A stretch of DNA of 28,501 nucleotides from a virus. Position 1 is the first letter of the stretch. Every line of letters starts with the position of its first letter. The notes below the pieces were generated by a model. The model was not told where the DNA came from, searched no databases, and saw only the letters and a list, made by a program, of their open reading frames with translations. Below are positions 6,337 to 14,491 of the stretch, piece after piece. The position numbers and the translations under genes are program-made. The DNA is taken from positions 1-28,501 of the IMG/VR virus record IMGVR_UViG_3300009593_000089; one strand, written 5' to 3'.

Positions 6337-8745
6337 ATGAAGATAAACTATAATAGTAATAGCGCGTTTCCAGCTCAGGTAGTACCTATGCAGGAAAAGA
6401 TGTCTTGGGAGTATGGAAAGCAAGTTGCTAATGCTATACAATCAGAATGGTTCGCGCAGGGAAGAACTAATGGTAATAGGTATTTAACTACATTTAATAA
6501 TTTTCATACAAGAAGATTATATGCTAGAGGAGAACAACCTGTACAAAAATATAAAGATGAATTATCTATTAATGGTGATTTATCTTATTTAAATTTAGAT
6601 TGGAAACCTGTCCCAATCTTATCTAAATTTGTAGATATATTAACAAATGGTATATCAGCTAAAGATTATGATATAAAAGCATACGCTCAAGATCCAGAGT
6701 CAATTAAAAAAAGAACAAAATACGCAGAAGGTTTAGCTAAGGATATGTATGCGTGGGAAATACAAGAGCAAGTAAAAGCTAGTACAGGTGTAGATATATC
6801 AAACACTAAAATTCCAAGAAACGATTTACCAAAAAGTATTGAAGAAATGGAATTGCATTTGCAATTATCTTATAAACAATCCATAGAAATAGCAGAAGAA
6901 GAGGCGATTAGTCAAGTATTAGCGCAAAATAAATTTGAATTATTAAAACGTAGAATAAATTTAGATTTAGTTACTTTAGGTATAGCAGCCGCTAAAACTA
7001 ATTTTAATCCATCAAATGGTATAACATTAGATTATGTAGATCCAGCTTATATGGTTTATTCGTATACAGAAGATCCTAATTTTGAGGATTTATATTATGT
7101 AGGTGAAGTAAGGGCGATGACTATTCCTCAAGTTAAAAAACATTTTCCTAATATTTCTAATGAAGAATTAGAAAAATTACAAAAATATAATAGTAATAAT
7201 AATTATATTTATGGATGGGGTGCATATGATGAAAATACAGTACAAGTTTTATTTTTTGAATATAAATCTTATGCAGATCAAGTTTTTAAATTAAAACAAA
7301 CTGATACTGGTTTAGAAAAAGTATTAGAAAAAATGGATACCTTTAATCCTCCAGAATCAGAATCTTTTTCTAAAATAAGTAGAAGTATAGAGATATTGTT
7401 TGAAGGAGCTAAAGTGTTAGGAACAGACGTGTTATTAAAATGGGAGTTGGCAGAAAATATGACAAGACCTATGGCTGACACTACCAAGGTTGAAATGAAT
7501 TATGCTATTTGTGCACCAAGAATGTACAAAGGTAGAATAGAATCTTTAGTTACTAAAACAATGGGTTTTGCGGACATGATTCAATTAACTCATTTAAAAC
7601 TACAACAAGTATTATCTAGAATGGTTCCTGACGGTGTCTTTTTAGACATGGACGGATTAGCTGAAGTCGACTTAGGTAATGGAACAAATTATAATCCAGC
7701 AGAAGCATTGAACATGTATTTTCAAACTGGTTCTGTTGTAGGTAGGTCATTAACTCAAGATGGTGAATTAAATAGAGGTAAAGTACCAGTTCAAGAATTA
7801 TCTTCATCAGCTGGTCAAGCAAAAATAAGTGCTTTAATATCTACTTATAATTATTATCTACAGATGATTAGGGATGTAACCGGTCTTAACGAAGCAAGAG
7901 ATGGTAGTTTACCAGATAGAGATACACTAGTTGGATTACAAAAAATTGCAGCTCAACAATCAAACATTGCTACTAAACATATTAATAATGCTAGTTTATT
8001 TATGAGCTTAAGGTTATGTGAAAATATTTCTAAAAAATTAACAGATGTATTAAACAATCCTTTAACTGCTCAGTCTTTAATGCAAAGTATATCAGTATAT
8101 AATACTCATACATTAGATGAAGTAAAAAATTTATCTTTACATGATTTTGGTATATTCTTAGAGTTAGAACCAGATGATGAAGAAAAAGCACAATTAGAAC
8201 AAAACATACAAGTAGCTTTACAAGCAGGAGGAATTGAACTTGAAGACGCTATAGACTTAAGACAAATAAAAAATCTTAAACTAGCTAATCAAATGCTTAA
8301 GCAAAGACGTAGAATTAAGCAAGAAAAAGATCAAAGAATACAAGAAGCAAATATACAAGCACAAGCACAAGCAAATGCTCAATTAGCAGAAAAAACAGCT
8401 ATGGCGGAAGTGCAAAAACAACAAGTATTAACTGAACAAAAAGTTAATATAGAACAAGCTAAATCACAGTTTGAAATACAAAGAATGCAAACTGAAGCTG
8501 AAATAAAACGTATGTTAATGGCCGAAGAATTTAACTATAATGTTCAATTAGCTAGAGCCGAAAGACAAACGGAATCATTAAAAGAAACAGAAATAGAAGA
8601 TAGAAAAGACAAAAGAATTAAAATGGAAGGTTCACAACAAAGTGAAATGATCCAACAAAGACAAAATGATGGAGCACCAATTAATTTCGAGTCAAGCAAT
8701 GATAGCATAGGGGATTTTGGATTAGAAGCTTTTAGCCCTCAATAA
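6337..8745 (+). CDS. Portal protein
   Basis: This 802-residue protein is the probable dodecameric portal through which DNA enters and leaves the head. It follows TerL with no gap, and its size matches portals of crAss-like phages. The N-terminal half has portal-like features: PVPILSKFVDILTNGISAK (about 88-106), a wing-type alpha/beta core and a region around VDPAYMVYSYTEDP (230-243). A stem-like helical stretch with GLNEARDGSLPDRDTLVGLQ (517-536) is typical of large portals of this group. The C-terminal 150 residues (about 640-760) form a Gln/Ala/Glu-rich coiled coil that could build a long barrel into the capsid. The extreme C-terminus is acidic and probably flexible. Confidence 0.88.
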   Translation: MKINYNSNSAFPAQVVPMQEKMSWEYGKQVANAIQSEWFAQGRTNGNRYLTTFNNFHTRRLYARGEQPVQKYKDELSINGDLSYLNLDWKPVPILSKFVDILTNGISAKDYDIKAYAQDPESIKKRTKYAEGLAKDMYAWEIQEQVKASTGVDISNTKIPRNDLPKSIEEMELHLQLSYKQSIEIAEEEAISQVLAQNKFELLKRRINLDLVTLGIAAAKTNFNPSNGITLDYVDPAYMVYSYTEDPNFEDLYYVGEVRAMTIPQVKKHFPNISNEELEKLQKYNSNNNYIYGWGAYDENTVQVLFFEYKSYADQVFKLKQTDTGLEKVLEKMDTFNPPESESFSKISRSIEILFEGAKVLGTDVLLKWELAENMTRPMADTTKVEMNYAICAPRMYKGRIESLVTKTMGFADMIQLTHLKLQQVLSRMVPDGVFLDMDGLAEVDLGNGTNYNPAEALNMYFQTGSVVGRSLTQDGELNRGKVPVQELSSSAGQAKISALISTYNYYLQMIRDVTGLNEARDGSLPDRDTLVGLQKIAAQQSNIATKHINNASLFMSLRLCENISKKLTDVLNNPLTAQSLMQSISVYNTHTLDEVKNLSLHDFGIFLELEPDDEEKAQLEQNIQVALQAGGIELEDAIDLRQIKNLKLANQMLKQRRRIKQEKDQRIQEANIQAQAQANAQLAEKTAMAEVQKQQVLTEQKVNIEQAKSQFEIQRMQTEAEIKRMLMAEEFNYNVQLARAERQTESLKETEIEDRKDKRIKMEGSQQSEMIQQRQNDGAPINFESSNDSIGDFGLEAFSPQ

Positions 8746-8769
8746 TTACTAATTTTATAATATTATATT

Positions 8770-10005
8770 ATGTCAGAAGAAACAAAAACAACTGAACCTG
8801 TAAAACAGGAAGGTGACTTTAAAATAAAGTCAAAGAAAAAAACGCCTAAAAACTTAGGTCACGCAAGTAACAAAGAAGTTACAAAACTAGATTTAACCAA
8901 ACCTGAAGCTACAGGGGAAATAGTCCCTGAAGTTACTAAGGTTACAATATCAAAAGACGATGCCATTTCAGAGCAAGAAACAGGAGAGGTATCTGTGGGC
9001 GAATCACCCGGAGATAGCAAAAGCGTGGACGGACAAGTACGGTCCAGCGAAAGTGTGGAAGTACAAGAATCCAAGCAAGAGGATTCTATCGTTGAAATCG
9101 AAGAAATCATAGAAGAAAAAACAGAGGAATTAACTGATAAAGTTGAAGATGCTGTTAAAGAAACTGTAAAAACAGGTAAACCATTACCTGAAAATATAGA
9201 AAATTTAGTTTCATTTATGGAACAAACAGGGGGAACTGTAGAAGATTATGTAAGATTAAATCATGATTATACAAAAACCGATGATGTTACTTTATTAAAT
9301 GAATACTATAAACAAACTAAACCTCATTTAAATAGTGAAGAAATTGCCTTCTTATTAGAAGATAATTTTAACTATGATGAAGAGGTGGATGAAGCTAGAG
9401 ATGTTAAAAAGAAAAAACTAGCTTTCAAAGAAGAAGTTGCAAAAGCTCGTACAGAATTAGAGAATCTTAAAGATAAATACTATCAGGAAATCAAGTTGAG
9501 ACCTGGTGTATCTCAAGATCAACAAAAAGCTACGGATTTTTTCAACCGATACAATGAGCAACAGGAAGTGATGGAAAATAACCATCAGGATTTTAAAAAT
9601 AAAACTAATCAATTGTTTAATGCTGAATTTCAAGGGTTTGATTTTGAGTTAGGGCAAAAAAAGTTTAGATATAAAATTTCAAATCCTAAACAAACTGGTG
9701 AAACACAAGTTGATATTAGTAAATTTATAAATAAATATACTAACGATCAAGGAGTTGTTACTGATCCAGCAGGTTATCATAAATCACTGTATGCTGCTAT
9801 GAATGCGGATAAACTCGCTAATCATTTTTACGAACAAGGAAAAGCTGACGGCGTCAAAGGTGTCGTTGATAGTTCTAAAAATATCACAAATGAAAAGCCA
9901 AGGCAAGTTGCCGACGGAAATGTCTTCATAAATGGATTAAAAGTAAAATCAATTAGTGGATTAGATTCCTCAAAACTTAAAATTAAAACAAAACGATTTA
10001 ACTAA
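8770..10005 (+). CDS. Acidic scaffold-like head protein
   Basis: This 411-residue protein lies between the portal and the major capsid protein, the usual place for a scaffold. The N-terminal 115 residues are Glu/Thr/Val/Ser-rich and probably disordered. A long helical, coiled-coil-like region follows (about 190-275, including ARTELENLKDKYYQEIKLRP). The C-terminal third looks more ordered and ends in a basic tail (SKLKIKTKRFN), reminiscent of capsid-binding ends of scaffold proteins. No protease motif is visible. The call rests on position, charge pattern and coiled coil rather than a recognised family. Codons 65-105 contain more G and C than the neighbours, probably reflecting composition rather than transfer. 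Confidence 0.65.
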   Translation: MSEETKTTEPVKQEGDFKIKSKKKTPKNLGHASNKEVTKLDLTKPEATGEIVPEVTKVTISKDDAISEQETGEVSVGESPGDSKSVDGQVRSSESVEVQESKQEDSIVEIEEIIEEKTEELTDKVEDAVKETVKTGKPLPENIENLVSFMEQTGGTVEDYVRLNHDYTKTDDVTLLNEYYKQTKPHLNSEEIAFLLEDNFNYDEEVDEARDVKKKKLAFKEEVAKARTELENLKDKYYQEIKLRPGVSQDQQKATDFFNRYNEQQEVMENNHQDFKNKTNQLFNAEFQGFDFELGQKKFRYKISNPKQTGETQVDISKFINKYTNDQGVVTDPAGYHKSLYAAMNADKLANHFYEQGKADGVKGVVDSSKNITNEKPRQVADGNVFINGLKVKSISGLDSSKLKIKTKRFN

Positions 10006-10023
10006 TTAAAATTTATAATTATT

Positions 10024-11472
10024 ATGGGATTTTTATCACCACAATTCGGCTCGATTATTCCGTCGCCGATACAACAAACACTAGCAAGCAACTATCTTCA
10101 ATTTGATGGTGGTGCTGGTGGAAACTTTGCTCAGCAATATTTACCTGAGCTTTATGAACAAGAAGTCGAAAGATATGGTAACAGAACTTTATCTGGATTT
10201 CTTAGAATGGTAGGAGCTGAGCTTCCTATGACATCTGATCAGGTTATCTGGTCTGAACAAAACAGATTGCATATATCTTATGACAACTGTACCTCTGCTT
10301 CTGGAGCTGGTACCCTTATAATTCCTGCTACAGCTGGAGTTACTAATGTTATCTCTGCAAACCAAACAATCGTTGTTATGGACGCGTTTGGTAATGAATG
10401 TAAAGGTTTAGTTACTGCATCTGATCCTAACGCAGCTGGTGCTGCTGGGAGAACTATTACTATCACTACTTATGGCGTTCTTAATATGGCCGCTGCAGGT
10501 CTTGTTGATGGTGCTGGTAAAAAGATATTTGTTTATGGTTCTGAATATGCAAAAGGATCTACAACTCCTAACTATGCCACTGGTAACAATGGTTATGTTA
10601 GTATTGATCCTGCATTTACGCAGTTCCAAAACAAACCAGTTATTATTAGAAATAAATATGTAGTAAACGGTTCTGATACTGCTCAAATTGGGTGGGTTGA
10701 AGTTGCTACTGAAGATGGTACAAACGGTTATTTATGGTACTTGAAAGCTGAGTCTGAAACAAGACTTAGATTTGAAGACTACTTAGAAATGATGTGTGTT
10801 GAAGGTGAACTAGTTGGTGCTAACGCAGCAGCTTTTGCCGCAGCATTACAACCGGGTGGTACTGAAGGTTTATTTGCAGCTATCTCGGCTAGAGGTAATG
10901 TTGAAGTTGGATTCAGTGCTGCTGCTGGTATAGGAGATTTTGATGATATTCTTAAAAACCTAGACACGCAGGGAGCTATTGAAGAAAACATGCTTTTCTT
11001 AAACAGAGAAGTTTCATTAGATTTTGATGACATGCTTGCTTCTATTTCTGCTGGTTCTGCTGGTGGAACTGCTTTTGGATTATTTGAAAACTCAGAAGAA
11101 ATGGCATTGAATCTTGGGTTCAGCGGTTTCAGAAGAGGTTCTTATGACTTCTACAAAACTGACTGGAAATACTTAAATGACGCTTCTACAAGGGGTGCAC
11201 AAGTAGGACCTGCTTCTATTGAAGGAGTTTTAATTCCAGCTGGTACATCTACTGTTTACGATCAAATTCTTGGTACAAATATTAGAAGACCATTTTTACA
11301 CGTTAGATATAGAGCATCACAAGCTGATGACAGACGTATGAAATCATGGTTAACTGGTTCTGTTGGTGGAGCATTTACTTCAGATCTTGATGCTATGGAA
11401 GTTAACTTCCTATCTGAAAGATGTTTAGTAACTCAAGCTGCTAACAACTTTGTATTATTCAAAGGAGTTTAA
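10024..11472 (+). CDS. Major capsid protein
   Basis: This 482-residue protein should form the icosahedral shell and presumably has the HK97 fold. The N-terminus, GFLSPQFGSIIPSPIQQTLA, followed by a GGAGGNFAQQYLPELYEQEV segment, matches my recollection of major capsid proteins of crAss-like and related Bacteroidota phages, as does the length. A helix rich in acidic residues (about 250-262, RLRFEDYLEMMC) resembles a backbone helix of the fold. The C-terminal part contains GTNIRRPFLHVRYRASQADD. Codon choice is biased to GCT, GGT and some C-ending codons, consistent with very high expression. A strong terminator follows ten bases after the stop, so this is the last gene of a transcription unit or the point where read-through is reduced. 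Confidence 0.9.
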   Translation: MGFLSPQFGSIIPSPIQQTLASNYLQFDGGAGGNFAQQYLPELYEQEVERYGNRTLSGFLRMVGAELPMTSDQVIWSEQNRLHISYDNCTSASGAGTLIIPATAGVTNVISANQTIVVMDAFGNECKGLVTASDPNAAGAAGRTITITTYGVLNMAAAGLVDGAGKKIFVYGSEYAKGSTTPNYATGNNGYVSIDPAFTQFQNKPVIIRNKYVVNGSDTAQIGWVEVATEDGTNGYLWYLKAESETRLRFEDYLEMMCVEGELVGANAAAFAAALQPGGTEGLFAAISARGNVEVGFSAAAGIGDFDDILKNLDTQGAIEENMLFLNREVSLDFDDMLASISAGSAGGTAFGLFENSEEMALNLGFSGFRRGSYDFYKTDWKYLNDASTRGAQVGPASIEGVLIPAGTSTVYDQILGTNIRRPFLHVRYRASQADDRRMKSWLTGSVGGAFTSDLDAMEVNFLSERCLVTQAANNFVLFKGV

Positions 11473-11481
11473 TCACTTTAT

Positions 11482-11524
11482 ATAAAGATAAGGCGTCTTA
11501 ACGGCGCCTTACCTTTATTTTTTT
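11482..11524 (+). terminator. Intrinsic terminator after the major capsid gene
   Basis: ATAAAG-a-TAAGGCG (11482-11495) pairs with CGCCTTA-c-CTTTAT (11505-11518) around a nine-base loop, giving a 13-pair stem with one mismatch. A run of seven T (11518-11524) follows directly. This is a textbook rho-independent terminator on the + strand and the clearest in the window. Confidence 0.9.
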
Positions 11525-11548
11525 AAAACTATTAAATTATATTATATC

Positions 11549-12376
11549 ATGGCAAAAAAAGCTAAAAAAATACAGTCTACTGTAGAGATACCCGTTGTGG
11601 AAACTCCAGTGATTGTGAAAGAAGAAAAAAAACATCCCAGAGATATTTGGGTAATAAAAGATAGAGTGTATTGGGTAGCCGGTGCTCACCATCCTTTAAC
11701 ACTAACAATTCCTAGTAAGCATACAAAAAAGCATCCTTTACTTTGGTTTGATGATAAAACCGGGGAACAAAGAGAATTAAGATATGCTACTAATCAAAAC
11801 TCACCATTTGTAGACGAACAAAAAGGTGAAGTTACTTTAGGTCATATAACTTTTAGAGATGGAAGTTTAATGGTACCTAAAGAACAACAAAATTTACAAA
11901 AATTATTATCTTTATATCACCCTATGAAAGACGGGAGATACAAAGAAAAAGATGATGTAGCTATAGCGGTAGACGAACTACACGATATTAATTTAGAAAT
12001 TGACGCATTAAATGCTGCAAGACAGATGGATGTGGATCATGGAGAAGCTATTTTACGAGTTGAAAAAGGTAGCTCAGTTTCTGAAATGAGTTCTAAAGAA
12101 ATTAAAAGAGATTTAATGCTAATGGCTAAAAAACAACCAAAAACGTTTTTAGCTTTAGCTAATGATGAGAACGTAGTATTAAGAAATTTTGCTATTAGAG
12201 CAGTAGAAGCTAATATTGTTAAACTTTCTAACGATCAAAGAAGCTTCCATTGGGGATCTAATGATAGAAAATTAATGAGCGTTCCATTTGACGAAAATCC
12301 TTATTCGGCTTTTGCCAGTTTCTTAAAAACTGATGAAGGTGTAGAGATTTATAGGTCTATAGAAAAAAATCTATAA
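11549..12376 (+). CDS. Head-accessory structural protein (unknown family)
   Basis: This 275-residue protein follows the capsid terminator. The lysine-rich start (MAKKAKKIQ) and a Val/Pro linker lead into a domain with RDIWVIKDRVYWVAGAHHPL (32-51). It continues with VDEQKGEVTLGHITFRDGSL (88-107) and then VPKEQQNLQKLLSLYHP (109-125), a pattern I associate with structural proteins placed after the capsid gene in related phages, without a known role. The C-terminal half is helical and charged, with a LALANDENVVLRNFAIRAVE stretch (201-220) reminiscent of a helix-repeat. It is probably a head decoration, head-fibre base or head-completion protein. The two hairpins on either side (11482 and 12385) may give it its own expression level. 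Confidence 0.6.
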   Translation: MAKKAKKIQSTVEIPVVETPVIVKEEKKHPRDIWVIKDRVYWVAGAHHPLTLTIPSKHTKKHPLLWFDDKTGEQRELRYATNQNSPFVDEQKGEVTLGHITFRDGSLMVPKEQQNLQKLLSLYHPMKDGRYKEKDDVAIAVDELHDINLEIDALNAARQMDVDHGEAILRVEKGSSVSEMSSKEIKRDLMLMAKKQPKTFLALANDENVVLRNFAIRAVEANIVKLSNDQRSFHWGSNDRKLMSVPFDENPYSAFASFLKTDEGVEIYRSIEKNL

Positions 12377-12384
12377 ACAAGTGA

Positions 12385-12422
12385 TTATATATTAAGGCGG
12401 CTTTTGTCGCCTTGATGTATAG
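12385..12422 (+). other. Strong hairpin without a U-tract
   Basis: Bases 12385-12401 pair with 12406-12422 around a TTTT loop. The stem has 17 pairs including several G-T wobbles; its core is AAGGCGGC-TTTT-GTCGCCTT (12394-12413). No T-run follows, so it is not a classic terminator; it could stabilise or pause the transcript, or mark a processing site. The AAGGCG/CGCCTT core repeats that of the terminator at 11482. Confidence 0.6.
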
Positions 12423-12439
12423 ATCTAAATTAAAGAAAT

Positions 12440-13240
12440 ATGGCAATAAACGTAAACACGGTATATCAAACAGTATTAACAATACTTAATAAAGAACAAC
12501 GAGGTTATATAACCCCAGATGAGTTCAACAAAATTGGTACTCAGGTGCAATTAGATATATTCGAACAATACTTTGATGATTTAAATCAACAATTACGTGT
12601 GCCACAAGCTGATGTAGATTATTCTGATAGGATAGAAAATATAGATGAAAGAATTTCTATATTTAAAACTTTTGGAGATGCTACATATGATAATACAACA
12701 ACACCTAACAATCCTTTTTGGGTTTTACCGGCTGTTGATACTTATAATAATACGATTATATACACAGGTGTAGAACCTACAACACCTCCATATCCTTCCT
12801 CAATATTATCTTTCTATAGATTAGGCCCAGTGGTTTATAATATACCCAGAGGTATTCCCGTAGAAATACAAAGACTTCAAAGAAGTGATTACTACGAAAC
12901 AGAAAGATCAAAATTAACTCAAGCAACACAAACTTTTCCTACATATTTATATGAGAATAACAAACTATATATTAGTCCTAGTGGTATTAATACTAATGGG
13001 GATGTTACTGTAGATTTTGTAAGAAAACCTAGAAATGTAATATGGGGATATTCCGTAGGACCGGTACAACAATACATTTATGACTCAGCAATATCACAAA
13101 ATTTTGAATTATCTGAATCAGAACAAACTTCATTAATAGTTAAAATCTTACTATATGCTGGTGTTGTTATAAAAGACCCTCAACTTATTCAAGTAGCTGC
13201 AGCTGAAGAACAAGCTACAGAAGTTAATCAAAAAAGTTAA
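12440..13240 (+). CDS. Connector/ring-type structural protein
   Basis: This 266-residue protein has an N-terminal helical region, NTVYQTVLTILNKEQRGYIT (6-25) followed by PDEFNKIGTQVQLDIFEQYF (26-45). I recall a similar start in structural proteins downstream of the capsid gene in marine Bacteroidota phages. The central part is beta-rich with prolines, and IPRGIPVEIQRLQRSDYY (136-153) sits in a putative core. The C-terminus is helical and Ala/Glu-rich. By position it could be one of the head-to-tail ring proteins seen in crAss-like virions, but this is inference. The next gene starts six bases after its stop, so the two are probably partners. Confidence 0.6.
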   Translation: MAINVNTVYQTVLTILNKEQRGYITPDEFNKIGTQVQLDIFEQYFDDLNQQLRVPQADVDYSDRIENIDERISIFKTFGDATYDNTTTPNNPFWVLPAVDTYNNTIIYTGVEPTTPPYPSSILSFYRLGPVVYNIPRGIPVEIQRLQRSDYYETERSKLTQATQTFPTYLYENNKLYISPSGINTNGDVTVDFVRKPRNVIWGYSVGPVQQYIYDSAISQNFELSESEQTSLIVKILLYAGVVIKDPQLIQVAAAEEQATEVNQKS

Positions 13241-13246
13241 TAAAAT

Positions 13247-14485
13247 ATGGCTATTCCAGATGGCGGTTTAATAACCGAAACTAACAGACAATATTACGCA
13301 GGAGCTCAAGGCTTTGTAGTTACAGATATAGCGGGTCAAAGTATTTTTACTTTTACTTTTGATACTGATTTAAAATTAGCTAACTATGATCCTACTAGTG
13401 ATGATTATGGTTTAAATAACTTCAAACTTTATACTAGTCCGGACGGGTTTACATATACTGAATATATAACAGCATATACATTAGTGGGTAATACTATTAC
13501 ATTAGGAGCTCCACTAGCTCAAAACATGACTATAGTATGTCAATTAACAAGCTTAACTGGTGGGAATTACGGTGACAAAGATGCTTACGGTACAACTGTT
13601 GAAAATAATTATGGAAGCTATGCTTATGTTACTTTAAATGATGTTATAAATAATTTTATAGTAGCATATGTAGGTGCAGGAAAACTTATTCCTAGTGTTA
13701 AAAGAACTGATCTTATTTTTCATGCTAAAAGAGGTTTACAAGAATTTAGTTATGATACTTTAAAAAGTATAAAATCTCAAGAGCTTACAATCCCTCCAAG
13801 CTTAGGATTAGCTTTACCACAAGATTATGTTAACTATGTAAAAGTATCTTGGATAGATCAACTAGGTGTTTTACACCCTATATATCCTACAAATAATCTT
13901 ACTGATAGTCCTTATGAAATTCCAGCTCAAGATAACTTAGGGGTTCCTGTACAAGCAGGTGATGATGATAATATACAAACTCCTTCTATTACAGAAGAAC
14001 GATGGGCAGAGGCGAATACAAATTTAATAAACCAAGAATTTAACAGTAGTGAATTTAATCAAGGATTAGATTGGTGGGGTTATGATTGGGGTAACGGTGG
14101 TTACTGGTATATGGCTTATGGGCAACTATACGGTATGGATCCTAAAACTGCTAACATGAATGGTTGGTTTAATTTAAATGAAAGAGAAGGTAAAATAGCT
14201 TTTTCAAGTAATTTAGTAGGACAATTAATTATTTTTGAATATGTTTCAGATGGTTTAGCTTATGAGTTAGATAGTAGAATACCTAAAATGGCAGAAGAAG
14301 CTTTATATGCTCACATGTCTCACGCGGTTATAGCATCGAGAATAAATCAACCTGAATATATTGTACAAAGATTAAAAAGAGAAAGAAGTAGTAAACTTAG
14401 AAATGCTAAAATTAGATTATCTAATATTAAACTTGAGGAAATATCTCAAGTAATGAGAGGAAAATCTAAATGGATAAAACACTAA
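13247..14485 (+). CDS. Tail connector / ring protein
   Basis: This 412-residue structural protein starts six bases after its neighbour. The first 120 residues are beta-rich with an adhesin-like look (GFVVTDIAGQSIFTFTFDTD at about 23-42). The middle has DVINNFIVAYVGAGKLIPS and a segment with SVKRTDLIFHAKRGLQEFSY, then TIPPSLGLALPQDYVNYVKV, which resembles connector or gatekeeper proteins of short-tailed phages. An unusual Trp/Tyr/Gly-rich stretch (DWWGYDWGNGGYWYMAYGQL, about 279-298) suggests a surface or interface loop. The C-terminus is helical and strongly basic. Its role as a ring protein joining portal to tail fits gene order, but no named family is certain. Confidence 0.6.
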   Translation: MAIPDGGLITETNRQYYAGAQGFVVTDIAGQSIFTFTFDTDLKLANYDPTSDDYGLNNFKLYTSPDGFTYTEYITAYTLVGNTITLGAPLAQNMTIVCQLTSLTGGNYGDKDAYGTTVENNYGSYAYVTLNDVINNFIVAYVGAGKLIPSVKRTDLIFHAKRGLQEFSYDTLKSIKSQELTIPPSLGLALPQDYVNYVKVSWIDQLGVLHPIYPTNNLTDSPYEIPAQDNLGVPVQAGDDDNIQTPSITEERWAEANTNLINQEFNSSEFNQGLDWWGYDWGNGGYWYMAYGQLYGMDPKTANMNGWFNLNEREGKIAFSSNLVGQLIIFEYVSDGLAYELDSRIPKMAEEALYAHMSHAVIASRINQPEYIVQRLKRERSSKLRNAKIRLSNIKLEEISQVMRGKSKWIKH

Positions 14486-14491
14486 AATTAA

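Noticed and set aside
8859-9110. Minus-strand open frames such as this one within the scaffold-like gene
   Set aside because: All minus-strand frames lie opposite well-supported + strand genes, have no leader or recognisable motif, and are composition shadows.
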